Source: Amborella trichopoda
Taxonomy: Eukaryota; Streptophyta; Magnoliopsida; Amborellales; Amborellaceae
Reading direction: 5' to 3'
NCBI RefSeq assembly: GCF_000471905.2
Contig: NW_006499363.1
Span: 551,057 to 615,056, forward strand
DNA length: 64,000 bases
Each line of letters starts with the position of its first letter. Position 1 is the first letter of the stretch. Below the pieces are notes generated by a model that did no database searches, was not told the origin of the DNA, and saw only the letters and a program-made list of their open reading frames with translations. Position numbers and translations under genes: made by a program. Below, one piece after another: positions 14,001-23,107 of this stretch.

Positions 14001-14876
14001 TGACTCTCCCTGAGCTTCATAGTATGGTTCATAAGCTTATCCCTCGATAGTTTGCACAATTTTATATGTTTCCTTTGTTTTTGTAGATAGGTACCACAAT
14101 ACTTTTCCTCCATTTGTCTGGCATTTTCTTTATTCTCAACACCTCGTTGAACAACTTCGTCACTCAGTCAATGCCAATTTCCCCCATGTATTTTCAAACA
14201 TCTATTGGGATACCATTTAGTCCCAAAGCCTTTCCTATCTTCATAATTTTTAAAGCTTCTTTCACTTCCAACATCCTAATCCTACGCATGTATCTATGGC
14301 CTCCGTTTTCACTTGTATGTACGGTCCCTTCTACCACTATGTTTCCATTGTGTTCGTCATTTAATAATTTTTGAAAATAGACTCTCCACCTTTCATGAGG
14401 CCCATATGAGAGGAATTATTTGCAATTCTAGGATATGATTAAATATTACTAACCACAATTGTCTCCAAACAGAGTTGGCAAGAGAATTTTTTTAATAGGT
14501 TCTAGAGGGTGAGGATATGGATCTTGGGACCTATCTGGGCCTCTTTCTTCCTGAATTTGTTTTATTTATTTCCTTTCAGATTTTGATGGATTATTCCATT
14601 GCATTTTGCATTTGTGACATAAAACTACATAAAGTTCCATGAATTTGCCTCTTAGGATCTATTATAAGCATAAATGAATAGGTTATGTCAAGCTAGACTT
14701 GTTACTTGAAAGCATGTATTACTTGACTTTCGCGTGTTCTGAAAATTTATATTTATTTTTTTCGTTTTGATCAGTACTTCCAAACGGATGATAATTTCCA
14801 AAGAGATGCCTACCAGATTGCACTTTTCTTGGCTGTGATCTACTTTATTGTACAGTTTCTGAGGCTAACTCTGTGA
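2038..14876 (+). CDS. DUF2358 family protein, predicted chloroplast membrane protein (At1g65230-like), 3' four exons; 5' exon outside window
   Basis: Four coding exons join in frame with GT/AG introns: 2038-2264, 10287-10367, 12271-12612 and 14775-14876 (TGA at 14874-14876). Together they encode about 249 residues. The first lies in an acidic segment ([20 protein letters not shown]), then ends SISVKYK and joins [17 protein letters not shown], the DUF2358 signature (a DP..xFxGxxxYKR..W motif). The third exon gives [12 protein letters not shown] and a [25 protein letters not shown] strand pair, also typical of the family. The last exon gives [21 protein letters not shown], a single C-terminal membrane helix. 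Family members are plant/cyanobacterial, often plastid proteins of unknown function. The exon at 2038 opens in mid-codon (phase 2) after an AG acceptor, so the start codon and presumed transit peptide lie upstream; nothing suitable was found in 1-2037. The 8.0 kb and 2.2 kb introns are full of transposons. Exon structure is secure; the family name rests on motif recall. Confidence 0.78.
2265..4367 (+). other. Intron sequence with no recognised element
   Basis: This is the first 2.1 kb of the 8.0 kb intron of the DUF2358 gene. It is AT-rich and has only short chance reading frames. 3900-4360 is somewhat more GC-rich and looks like degraded retroelement internal sequence, but no domain could be read through the stops. 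Confidence 0.4.
4368..7840 (+). mobile_element. LTR family A copy, + orientation, split in two by a nested LTR
   Basis: The left piece (4368-4788) begins TGTTGGGTTTATGTGGCC and carries the AAAGGCCTTACGAGAGC landmark. The right piece resumes at 6281 and runs through AT-rich sequence, a TATAAA box (about 7195), CT-rich leader (7220-7410) and the GAGGTAACCTCCAGC block (7716-7731) shared with the 57580 copy. The interruption is the reverse-oriented element 4789-6275. After the LTR-like end near 7830 comes TGGTAGCAAG, resembling a decayed tRNA-Met primer site (TGGTATCAGAGC), so this copy may extend into degenerate internal sequence. No intact gag or pol was found. Confidence 0.75.
4789..6275 (-). 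mobile_element. Solo LTR, family A, nested, with 5-bp target duplication GAGTC
   Basis: On the reverse strand the element starts TGTTGGATGTGTATGG and ends TTTTGTCTTTTCA, so it has the TG...CA termini of an LTR. It is flanked by a perfect 5-bp direct repeat GAGTC (4784-4788 and 6276-6280), the expected target-site duplication of LTR-retrotransposon integrase. The 1487 bp contain no coding sequence, primer site or second LTR, so it is best read as a solo LTR left by LTR-LTR recombination. It lies inside a + strand copy of its own family and inside an intron of the DUF2358 gene. Confidence 0.85.
7985..8850 (-). pseudogene. L1-type LINE reverse transcriptase C-terminal fragment
   Basis: Reverse-strand translation in shifting frames gives pieces typical of plant L1 ORF2. 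From 8850 downward these are a [28 protein letters not shown] block (thumb region, normally RLAxWxxxxLSxGGRxTLI), a KWWW block near 8475 and [18 protein letters not shown] near 8060 (start of the zf-RVT domain). Several frameshifts and stops make it non-functional. The 3' part (RNase H, tail) is missing here. Confidence 0.7.
8886..10094. mobile_element. hAT-like non-autonomous element with 8-bp target duplication
   Basis: The left end AAGGGTGTCAACGAGCC and right end GTTGATAGCCCTA form imperfect terminal inverted repeats of the kind seen in plant hAT elements (TAGGGCTGTCAAC). The flanks carry an 8-bp direct repeat with one mismatch, GGGTAAAT (8878-8885) and TGGTAAAT (10095-10102). The body near both ends is rich in GAGCTTGGCTTG/GAGCTGAGCC words, including a direct duplication at about 10020-10070. 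No transposase is encoded. A foreign L1 tail occupies the middle. Confidence 0.72.
9390..9895 (+). mobile_element. 5'-truncated L1 3' end (RNase H remnant and poly-A tail) inside the hAT-like element
   Basis: The segment reads as a decayed + strand RNase H domain (words like GDSVNS at about 9580, then an NANLRR...A.NLAKE-like block near 9700) followed by 3' UTR-like sequence and an A-rich tail at 9877-9895. This is the standard structure of a 5'-truncated plant L1. The left boundary is approximate and no target duplication was found. Confidence 0.55.
11501..11746 (+). repeat. Intronic tandem repeat, three units
   Basis: Three head-to-tail units start at 11501, 11592 and 11656, each opening AATATCCCCATT and closing GTCTACAAGCCCATA. 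Units 1 and 3 are about 91 bp. Unit 2 is 64 bp because the middle block (CCACTGTGCTTGAAA... to AGAAAGT) is deleted. It lies in the intron between the second and third visible exons of the DUF2358 gene. Confidence 0.85.
12821..14404 (-). mobile_element. RTE-type LINE, 5'-truncated, antisense in an intron
   Basis: Read on the reverse strand, this gives reverse-transcriptase pieces of the plant RTE clade: [21 protein letters not shown] near 14250, [16 protein letters not shown] near 13400, [14 protein letters not shown] near 13300 and [21 protein letters not shown] near 13200. It ends with GTAGCCGACCCCAATTAATTGGG and a short GAT-rich tail (TGATGATGATGAT, 12821-12836), the RTE hallmark in place of poly-A. 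Frameshifts and stops are frequent. The 5' part (endonuclease and RT fingers) is absent. It sits wholly in the 12613-14774 intron of the DUF2358 gene, in the opposite direction. Confidence 0.85.
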
Positions 14877-15845
14877 ATGAAAGGAACTTCGCATTCTTTC
14901 TTGTAATTATGTTGTATACAATGATGTAATGGTATGCACTTTATCTTCTCGTCTGAATGGGATTCTTTGCCTTTTGCCTTGTGAATATGTTGAATATTTG
15001 GTTGTTTTTTTTTTTTTGTTTTTTCTGATGCATGTTAAGGCAAGGGCAATTCGTCCTTTTGAGAGAAACAGGTCACATTTCCCCGTCCTTTCTGTCATGG
15101 CTATTGCTTTCTTGTTACAATGGTTGTTGCCATCATATTTGGTGATTCAATTTTGCACAGCGGGATCTATTTGGTTGTTTCCAGATGCATCATAAAATAC
15201 TCTGACATTTACTTTTATGTCCAGTTTTCTCTGGCGTAAAAAAGTCTGCTTGCTTTTGGTTTTAGGAAGAACTGTTTTGTATTGCATGGGCAAAAACACT
15301 TCCTCCCATTGACTGAATCACGTTAGTGTTTATTTTGTGCCAATCATTGTTATACAAGTTGTGTCGGATTTGCGGTAGCATGATGATTTTTCTAGTGTAA
15401 ACTTCAAGGTGATGCAACATGGTGACCTGTTAATTTTTCAGGGTTGCTTTCTAAGAACAAGTTTGAGAAACTAACGATCACTATTTTATTTGATTCTTAG
15501 ATCACAACCTAATACAATCCTCAACTCCTCAGGCTTATTAATTCCTTGTAAATATTCTCTCAACACACACCTTGAAAACAAAACGGAGACCTAAATGCAA
15601 AAGTATGGACGTACTCTAGAATATTCACTCATCATTATTCAAGAGTTTCTAGAAACTTCTATGGAGAGACAATTTTACATGTTCTTAGAGAACAAAGTTT
15701 TGAATGAATGGTCTTGAATTTCCTGCTCGACTTTCTCGCACCTTACTCTTTCTCATCTTCTCAACTATCAGTTGATATGGGCCCTTATTGAGTACTGCTG
15801 AATTCAGATCTATTCTTCCTTGTGGGCTATGCTGCCCATGAAACA
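14877..15845 (+). other. 3' flank of the DUF2358 gene, no further gene seen
   Basis: The first few hundred bases after the stop are T-rich and could hold the 3' UTR; an ATAAAATA word at about 15193 is a possible polyadenylation signal. The rest shows no gene or recognisable element. Confidence 0.35.
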
Positions 15846-16010
15846 AGTAGGGCTGGCAAGACCCGGACCCAACCCGAGAACCGTCGGGCAGATCTGACTT
15901 GGGTCCGGGTATGGCTCCAAAACTTGGACCCAACAGGTCAGGTCCGAGTCCTTTCTAACTGACCAGAAACATGTCCTGGTCGAGTACGAGTCCCAATGGA
16001 CCTGACCAGG
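15846..16010. repeat. GGACCC/GGGTCC-rich dispersed repeat
   Basis: This short GC-rich block of ACCCGGACCC, GGGTCCGGGT and related words begins TAGGGCTGGCAAGACCCGG. The same family recurs at 33486-33670 and 61375-61510. The start resembles the terminal inverted repeat of the 33486 copy (AGGGATGGCAA); a matching right end was not found here, so the copy is probably truncated. Confidence 0.5.
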
Positions 16011-16055
16011 ATTTCTTACATATTAATTAATATATTAATTTTATATTTAAGATTA

Positions 16056-16292
16056 AGTTAAGGGAAAAGTTTATATAGAACCGAGGCTCTAAACAATTAA
16101 ATTGGAGCCTACCTCAAACATTTCATTAGAAGAGATTGTTTTGATGTCCAAATATCTTCAAATTCATCATCTCGACATTAAGATGTATGGATATGAGAAA
16201 AAAATGGATTTAAAGTTTTGAAAATAATGTATTTTGTAATGCATTTTTGGACCATCAATTTTCAAGTTTTTATAGATATGTCAATCCAAACT
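16056..16292. mobile_element. MITE, AGGCTCTAAACAAT family, cut by assembly gap
   Basis: The left arm AAGTTTATATAGAACCGAGG then CTCTAAACAATTAAATTGGAGCCTACC matches the arms of the copies at 30505-30925, 34095-34470 and 60955-61320. The body includes the shared words GATGTATGGATATGAGAAAAAA and TGGACCATCAATTTTCAAG. The right end is lost in the gap beginning at 16293. Confidence 0.65.
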
Positions 16293-16920
16293 NNNNNNNN
16301 NNNNNNNNNNNNNNNNNNNNNNNNNNNNNNNNNNNNNNNNNNNNNNNNNNNNNNNNNNNNNNNNNNNNNNNNNNNNNNNNNNNNNNNNNNNNNNNNNNNN
16401 NNNNNNNNNNNNNNNNNNNNNNNNNNNNNNNNNNNNNNNNNNNNNNNNNNNNNNNNNNNNNNNNNNNNNNNNNNNNNNNNNNNNNNNNNNNNNNNNNNNN
16501 NNNNNNNNNNNNNNNNNNNNNNNNNNNNNNNNNNNNNNNNNNNNNNNNNNNNNNNNNNNNNNNNNNNNNNNNNNNNNNNNNNNNNNNNNNNNNNNNNNNN
16601 NNNNNNNNNNNNNNNNNNNNNNNNNNNNNNNNNNNNNNNNNNNNNNNNNNNNNNNNNNNNNNNNNNNNNNNNNNNNNNNNNNNNNNNNNNNNNNNNNNNN
16701 NNNNNNNNNNNNNNNNNNNNNNNNNNNNNNNNNNNNNNNNNNNNNNNNNNNNNNNNNNNNNNNNNNNNNNNNNNNNNNNNNNNNNNNNNNNNNNNNNNNN
16801 NNNNNNNNNNNNNNNNNNNNNNNNNNNNNNNNNNNNNNNNNNNNNNNNNNNNNNNNNNNNNNNNNNNNNNNNNNNNNNNNNNNNNNNNNNNNNNNNNNNN
16901 NNNNNNNNNNNNNNNNNNNN
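16293..16920. other. Assembly gap (628 N)
   Basis: A run of 628 undetermined bases. Reading frames that appear to cross it are artefacts. Confidence 1.
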
Positions 16921-17169
16921 CTCTATTTGAAGGTACGCTCTATACAAATCACACAGTTAATCATCTATCAATACCTTATTATTAATTTTAAGAAGTCATC
17001 AATTAAATTAAATTTGACTAGTAAACTAAAATCATGATTAACGAATTAAACCCTACCCAATACCATTTACCCTAACCCAAACTTGAAACCCTAAATCCCT
17101 TTCTTCGTTTAATTTCACGACCAAACAGAAACCCTAGCCCTTGCTCTAGCTCTCTCTAAGCTCTTTTTT

Positions 17170-20100
17170 TTTTTTGACAATGTTATAAATTTTTTTTTCT
17201 CAAAAGTGGATTACAATAGAATTAAGAGAAAAGAACTTCCCGAGGTCAGAAGAGAATGCAATGCGACTCTTCTTTTTGCATAAGAATCTGCCATCTCATT
17301 GGCCTCCATGTAGACAGTTTTGTAGGTTACACGAAGGTCATTTCGGATCTCCATCAAAGCTAACCATAACAATCTAAGCCTCCAAGGAGGCCTTGAAATG
17401 TTATTACACCAATTAATAACACTCAAATAATTCCTCTCAATAACACACGGCTGCTCAAATCCCCTATCCTTTAGTATTTTCAATCCTTACGAAGCTACTA
17501 AGATTTCCACTTCATTTGTTGTCTTTTCACCACAAGGCCCAACAAAACATATGATAATTACCCTTTTAGAATCTCTCGCTACACCTCCCGTGCCAACCGA
17601 ACCCAGATTCCCCAATGAATTGCCATCAAAGTTCAATTTCAAACTACCCTCTTCTGGAGCTTCCCAATGCCTTTTTGGTCTCATTTTGATTACTTTATGC
17701 AATATAAGATTTTGCAAATTCACTTATAAGATTTTGGAAATTCACTTCCACATCGACTTTGTAAACACCAAACCCCTCCTTTGTGGTTGAAAACCTACTC
17801 CATAAGGTGTGCATGATCATCCTCTTAATCATAGAACTCTCCAATGCCATTCCTTAAAAAACTTGCCTATTTCTTTCAAGCCAAACTTCTCACAAAATTG
17901 CTACCCTCCCAATCCGAAAAATTTAATCCCCCAACTTTTGGTAACCCATGGAATGTCAAAAATTCTATAATTTGAGTATGATGTTGAAGCAAAGAGCTTA
18001 CAATTCTGAATCATCTAAATAGCGAGCACCATAGTTTGAATGCAAGCGAACAATGAAGGAACATGTGATCTTCAGTCTCATTACTATCCTTACAAAAGAT
18101 TCACACATTTGTAATGGTTCTCCCACTTTCTTTAAGGTTATCTATAGTCAAAGTCTTGAAAGAGTATCCACAAGAACACCTTAACCTTCTGAGGAATACT
18201 CCATGATTAGATCCTCCTTAAGGAGGTTCTGTTCCATCTAATTTTGTCATGATACAACAGGCTATAAGCCGATCTTATGGATAAACAACCATCACATTCA
18301 GCCTCCCACACCATCTCGTCATCAACAATATGGAAGAGTCTCACTCCTTCTACTTGTTCAAGTAATGCTGGAAGTCATCATTCTTACTTGATAGTTGTTA
18401 AATCAGATGGCTTGGGGTGGGTCACGAAGTCTAAGAATTTCTTTTTGGAAATTTGTGCATATTCTATGTTACTATTACTACTACCCATTTTGAAATTTAA
18501 TAGACGAATGATTATGACTTCTATGTACAAAAGATAATTCATATCTTTGTAGACAATCTTTAATTTATAGCAAACAGCCTTCCCAGGCAGTGTAAATCCC
18601 ATCGACCTAATCTTTGAGCAAACATCACCTGCGATAAACAAGGGAGGTTAAGATGACATACAATAACATTATGAGAAGAACTGTAATAAGCTTGAAACTC
18701 CTGAATCCTATGCGGACAGGTGTAGAAATAGGGTTTAGGAACACGCATGCTTTTTTATTTTTTTATTTTTATTTTTTTTCCCTCCAAGGAAGAGCAACCC
18801 AATGATAATAAGGGCCAGTAAATGTGTTTCTTGATATCATACAAGAATAGAAAAAAGGGCTTGGGGAATTAGCAACGCATTGCCAATCATCCATATTACT
18901 TTCCAATGGGACATTGTTTTCGGAACAGTTCTTTAAAAAAGTAGACCACTTAGAGATGAAGGATGCATAGAGTAATTGTGGCACCTGATTGCCAAGGCAT
19001 TCTAACTGTGCAAGAACCAGTGATCCACATCTCAAACCAACTCAATGGGACCCATGACCTATAGTCATGCGCATGACTCATGATTGGCCCGTCAAAGCTG
19101 GCTAAGTAAACTTGTAGTTGTAGGACGTGAATTACAGGATCTCCCCTAAGAGTAAGTCGCATGCACATATCACTATAGTGCAAGGGAATTCTCTCTATGT
19201 ACATGTACACGTATCCCGCTATAGGGTTTCTTTCCAGAATGCGGCTGTCATACATATAGATAATTTTTGCCGAACTTCCAAATAGAATTATTAACATGAC
19301 TAAACACTTATTCCAAGCATGCAAATCCCCCCGTAAGTCTTTGCAACTTTGTAACAAAGCGGAATATAGATGTACCCCCACTCTACCTTGCCAAGATGCC
19401 AAAATTATATAAAAAAATCTAGGAGATTTTTCCCAAGTCAAAAAATATTTGAAGGGTTTTGGCCCGACTGGACCAAAATCTGACAAGGATACTAGCGGAG
19501 GGCGCAAAATTCCCCTTTGGATCAGCTCTACTTTGGACTCTGGATACGCCAGCACCCAATCAATAGTCGCCATAACACGATCCAATCTTCTTCGGACACA
19601 TCTCCTAATAGGCTGATTGTTAGACCAGGAGAACCAACCCCCTGCTGCACCAAGGTCAGTTAAGCCACATTTTGATATAATATGTCCAGAGTCCCTTGAA
19701 TCCAGTGGTAAATAACCACTACCACCCATTCTTTTTTAATTATCCAATAAAGTATTGGAATATCCTAATAGCAACCAAGGTATTGTAGTATCAGCCCCAA
19801 TACATCTCATATGGTCCCAAAGTAGAGCCATCTGAGATACAGAATTAAAAGCATACACCCCAAAAATAATTGAAGTAAAACCATTACATAAACTAGTGGC
19901 CCCAACAATAATCATCTGATCATTAACATAAAGAACATTGATGGAGTAGATAGATAGATTCCAAAGAAGCATAATTCTTTATCTACCATTCACATTGATA
20001 GCAACCACATTACTATATAATCTCAATTCCTTGACCACATATTAGTCAAATCTATTGGCAATTTAGTCTCTAAAAAAAATAATAACCCCACATTATTTTG

Positions 20101-20970
20101 AATTTTAGGATCACCAATATCAAATATCCTACCATGGCTTTGAAGGCCACATACATTCCATACTATGACTAACATATATAAACTAGGAAGTAAAAAGCTT
20201 GCTAGAAGTAGGCTTACCTTTGCTAGCCATCAGAGAAACTTGTGGGGTTTTTTGAGGCTTCCAATAACTTAGCCTTATACATTACACATTCTCTTGTATC
20301 TGCACCCTCTTACCCTCAGCACCGTCCTCAATGCTCGGTGCTATTATATAACGGAGCCTCATCAACGTCCCTGTTTGAAGGTGCATCCACAAGACTCGCC
20401 TTATTCATTTCTGATAGTGGACATACCAACACCAAATAGTTCATTGCTGATAGCCCTTTCTCTCTACAACTGTTGCTTGCGTGCCAAAAATTAGGGGGAG
20501 TCGCCAATAATAAGTAACATTGGAAAGGCATGAACTCTCTACCAAAGACGTGCTACTTTGTGTTGTTTCCCTCATATTTACCTGCCTCAATGTGTGCACC
20601 AATAATACTAACACTAGCAGCATGATGGGCCTCAATTTTTGCATTAAGATCATCAACATTGGTTCTTCCTTTGTCCATAAAATCATCAATTCCTTGTACA
20701 GTAGCAAGTTGTACATCAGCCTCAAGGGCATTGTCACCTTGTAGTATTTCCTCATGCATTAGGCTATGATCATAAGATCCATCAGCCCGCTCTCGAGCCC
20801 AATCATTGATGTCATTAAGAGCTTGAAAAACATTAAAACTAGTACCCACCTCTTTTTTCTTCTAGAGGAACTGCCTACATCCCTTAACCACTTTTCAGCC
20901 CTCTTCTCACGTCGGCAATACAACAGCTGCTAAATTGTTATTACCTCCCTTGGGCTTTATAGATTCCTTC
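17170..20970 (-). pseudogene. Decayed L1-type LINE, antisense, domains still in order
   Basis: From right to left (5' to 3' of the element) come several remnants. The ORF1-like tail is at 20900-20553 (NVFQALNDINDWARERADGS). The endonuclease is at about 20200-19260, with ETKLPIDLTNMW, LLLGYSNTLLDN (normally GDFN), LTDLGAAGGWFSWSNNQP and RRLDRVMATIDW. The zf-RVT domain is at about 18330-17750, with DDEMVWEAECDGCLSIRSAY, then KVKVFLWILFQ and a DHMFLHC-like zinc knuckle. RNase H is at 17723-17211, with EGSLKLNFDGNSLG, NEVEILVAS and ANEMADSYAKR. It ends at a T-rich stretch (17165-17175, 17191-17199), the poly-A tail in reverse. The polymerase core is missing, replaced by an unrelated repeat at about 18560-19260. 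Stops and frameshifts are abundant. Confidence 0.85.
18560..19260 (-). repeat. LTR-like repeat B inserted in the L1
   Basis: This block is highly similar, in the same order, to 47120-47735 plus 52268-52330. Shared words include GAGCAACCCAATGATA, GCAACGCATTGCCAATC, GTAGACCACTTA, GAATTACAGGATCTCCC (GAATTATAGGATCTCCC in the other copy) and ATCACTATAGT. The L1 endonuclease reading stops at its right edge near 19260. The uninterrupted words AAGGGAATTCTCTCTATGTACATG (around 19181-19204) give the empty-site version of the retrotransposon insertion at 47736-52267. Distant similarity to family A LTRs (repeated CTCATGATTGG... blocks) suggests it is itself an old LTR. Confidence 0.65.
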
Positions 20971-21110
20971 CAGACAAAAATGGATCGACATAACTCAATC
21001 TTGTGCCCAACCCCACCATACTTAGAAAAAATTTCATTATATCAAAAGTTTAATTACAAGCACTCGTAAAGCTTTTAATGACCACATATACCCAACATTT
21101 TTTAGGACTT
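20971..21110 (-). mobile_element. Short fragment of a family A-like LTR
   Basis: The words TTACAAGCACTCGTAAAGCTTTTAATGACC and ACATATACCCAACA at 21050-21097 match the start of the LTR family (reverse orientation: TGTTGGGTATATGTGG...). Only this end is recognisable. Confidence 0.5.
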
Positions 21111-22792
21111 AATTTTGTCCCTCAGATCAGTACAAGAGTGGTTAATTGACTCAAGGGGATTTCATCCAAAAGGGAAGCATGTACACTTTCAAAAACACTT
21201 CATTAGATCATCATTCAACCACAAAATCAGTTCATAACCATTTGCAAAAAGAACTATATAGATTGGATCAATATTGAAGAAGATATGGGCAAACTATGTA
21301 GTATAGTCTACCGATCCACCAAAATAACATTTCATGCAAAAGTGATAATTTCTAATGGATAATCTAAGCTCTAAGAATATTCAAATATCTCTAAAAATTT
21401 GAGGAACAAACTAATAGGTAATATAGAAATTTCCAATTCAAAAAAGCATAACGAATTGCTTAAAATTCAATACATAATCAATATGCAAAGCCCTTAATTA
21501 AAGGATGGAACAAGGCAATGTAAAAGATACTTGGAGATGGTAAAACTAATGATCAAGGAGCTTTAAAGCTTCTATAAACATGTGATTTCAGCAAGCTTGG
21601 ATCAAAAGATGAAATTCTAAGTAGATAAACAAATTAAATGGATACCTTGATGATGGGAAAAGATAAGCTAGATCTCAAAAGGAAATAGCACCATCATCAC
21701 ATTTTATGATCACCATAGGATTGAAAAGACCAAGGGCTAGTGTGTGGTGATCTCTCTCTTAGTTCTTAGCTCTTTGGAAAATTCGAACTTCTCACAAGTA
21801 ACTAGGGTTGAGGCCTTGTGTTTGTATTTATAGTGAAAGTGTAAGTAGATGTTGGATAATTACCCTTGATGTACTTAATCTAAGGTACATGAGAGGCCAA
21901 AGTATCTAGTCACCCATCTCCATCCAACCACTAGGATGAAGAGATGTGTTTTAATCACCATTACCACTCCATAACCTTAAATCAAGCCACGTTCTCTTTT
22001 TGTCCTTGACTCCATATTTTAATTCCAAGTTCATCCGTAATAGTACGTACAACATTGCCCTTATTGTTAAGTAATATCATAAGAGTAGAGATTTTTAAAA
22101 GGCAAGGGTAAAAGATTAAACAGGGAACCCACATGTGTGGGAAAATATCTCTATGTGAAAACCAATCACAAATTTAGATCTATTTTCTCGATCCAATCAA
22201 ATTCAAGTCCAACCTTAAATTCAAAACCAAATTCCCTTAGCCTCACACATGCCAAGGTTGTCACATGTGTGAGCCTAATTGACATGTGACTAAATGGTAC
22301 CATTAGTTATAACATAATATAATGATCATAACAAGTTTAAATAACAACTCAAAACAATAAAACGTAACAAAACAAAGGACCAAAACCCAAGGGGGTCCTT
22401 GTGCCTTTAGATCAGTGCCCAAATGGGCGGTGATCAGCATGTGGTTCCTTAGGGCACCACGTGGCCACCCTAGGGCCACTTAAGTGCCATGTGGCACCTA
22501 CAAGGTTGTCCTTATATGGTATTAGGTTCAAACAAATTATAAAAACTCATTTTAGGCGATTAAAAAAATTCTGAAAAATTATTCAAAAATCACAATAAAT
22601 ATTTAAAGTATTTGTTAATATTTTTACATAATTTCTATTTATAAAATCGGACTAAGAGTAATGTGAGAGATCTTGGGTTTGATTGCAAGTATCAAAGTAC
22701 TTTATTGGGCTAGTTGGAAATAATGTTCCAGGAGTGTCTCTGTAAGGACCAAGACTTCTCGGCCTTGAGAAGGCACATGACAGTAGGAGTTT
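21111..22792. other. No gene or clear element seen
   Basis: AT-rich intergenic sequence with short chance reading frames only. A GTGGCACC/GGGCACCACGTGGCC block near 22440-22500 looks repeat-derived but could not be assigned. Confidence 0.4.
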
Positions 22793-23107
22793 GTAAAGAG
22801 AGAGGGGCATCACTGTTTGTGAAGAGAGAGAGGCAGCACCGTTTATGGAGAGAGAGGGGTAGCGCCATTTGTGAAGAGAGAGAGGCAACGCTTTTTTTGA
22901 AGGGAGAGGGACAACGCCATTTGTGGAGAGAGAGGTAGCACCGTTTGTGAAGAGAGAGAGTCAACGCAGCTTGTGAAGAGAGAGGGGTAGCTCCGTTTGT
23001 AAAGAGAGAGGGGCAGCGCCTTTTGTAAAGAGAGAGGGGTAGTGCCATTTGCGAACAGAGAGAAGGCAGTGCCGTCTGCAAAGAGAGAAAGAAGAGCAAC
23101 GCCGTGT
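22793..23107 (+). repeat. 26-bp minisatellite, about 12 units
   Basis: About twelve imperfect head-to-tail units follow the pattern GTGAAGAGAGAGAGG then CAGCGCCGTTT; unit length is mostly 24-27 bp and overall period about 26 bp. Because 26 is not a multiple of three, all three reverse frames stay open and yield repetitive Ser/Leu/Phe-rich reading frames (SLFTNGAT-like). Those are products of the repeat, not genes. Confidence 0.85.

Noticed and set aside
16218-16985. Long apparent reading frames crossing undetermined bases (also around 29226-30242 and 44469-44711)
   Set aside because: They exist only because N codons are not stops. The flanking codons are few and show no domain.
18950-19729. 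Single 259-codon reverse-strand gene
   Set aside because: The first half is L1 endonuclease. The second half reads through the unrelated repeat B, so the frame is a chimera of two transposable sequences.
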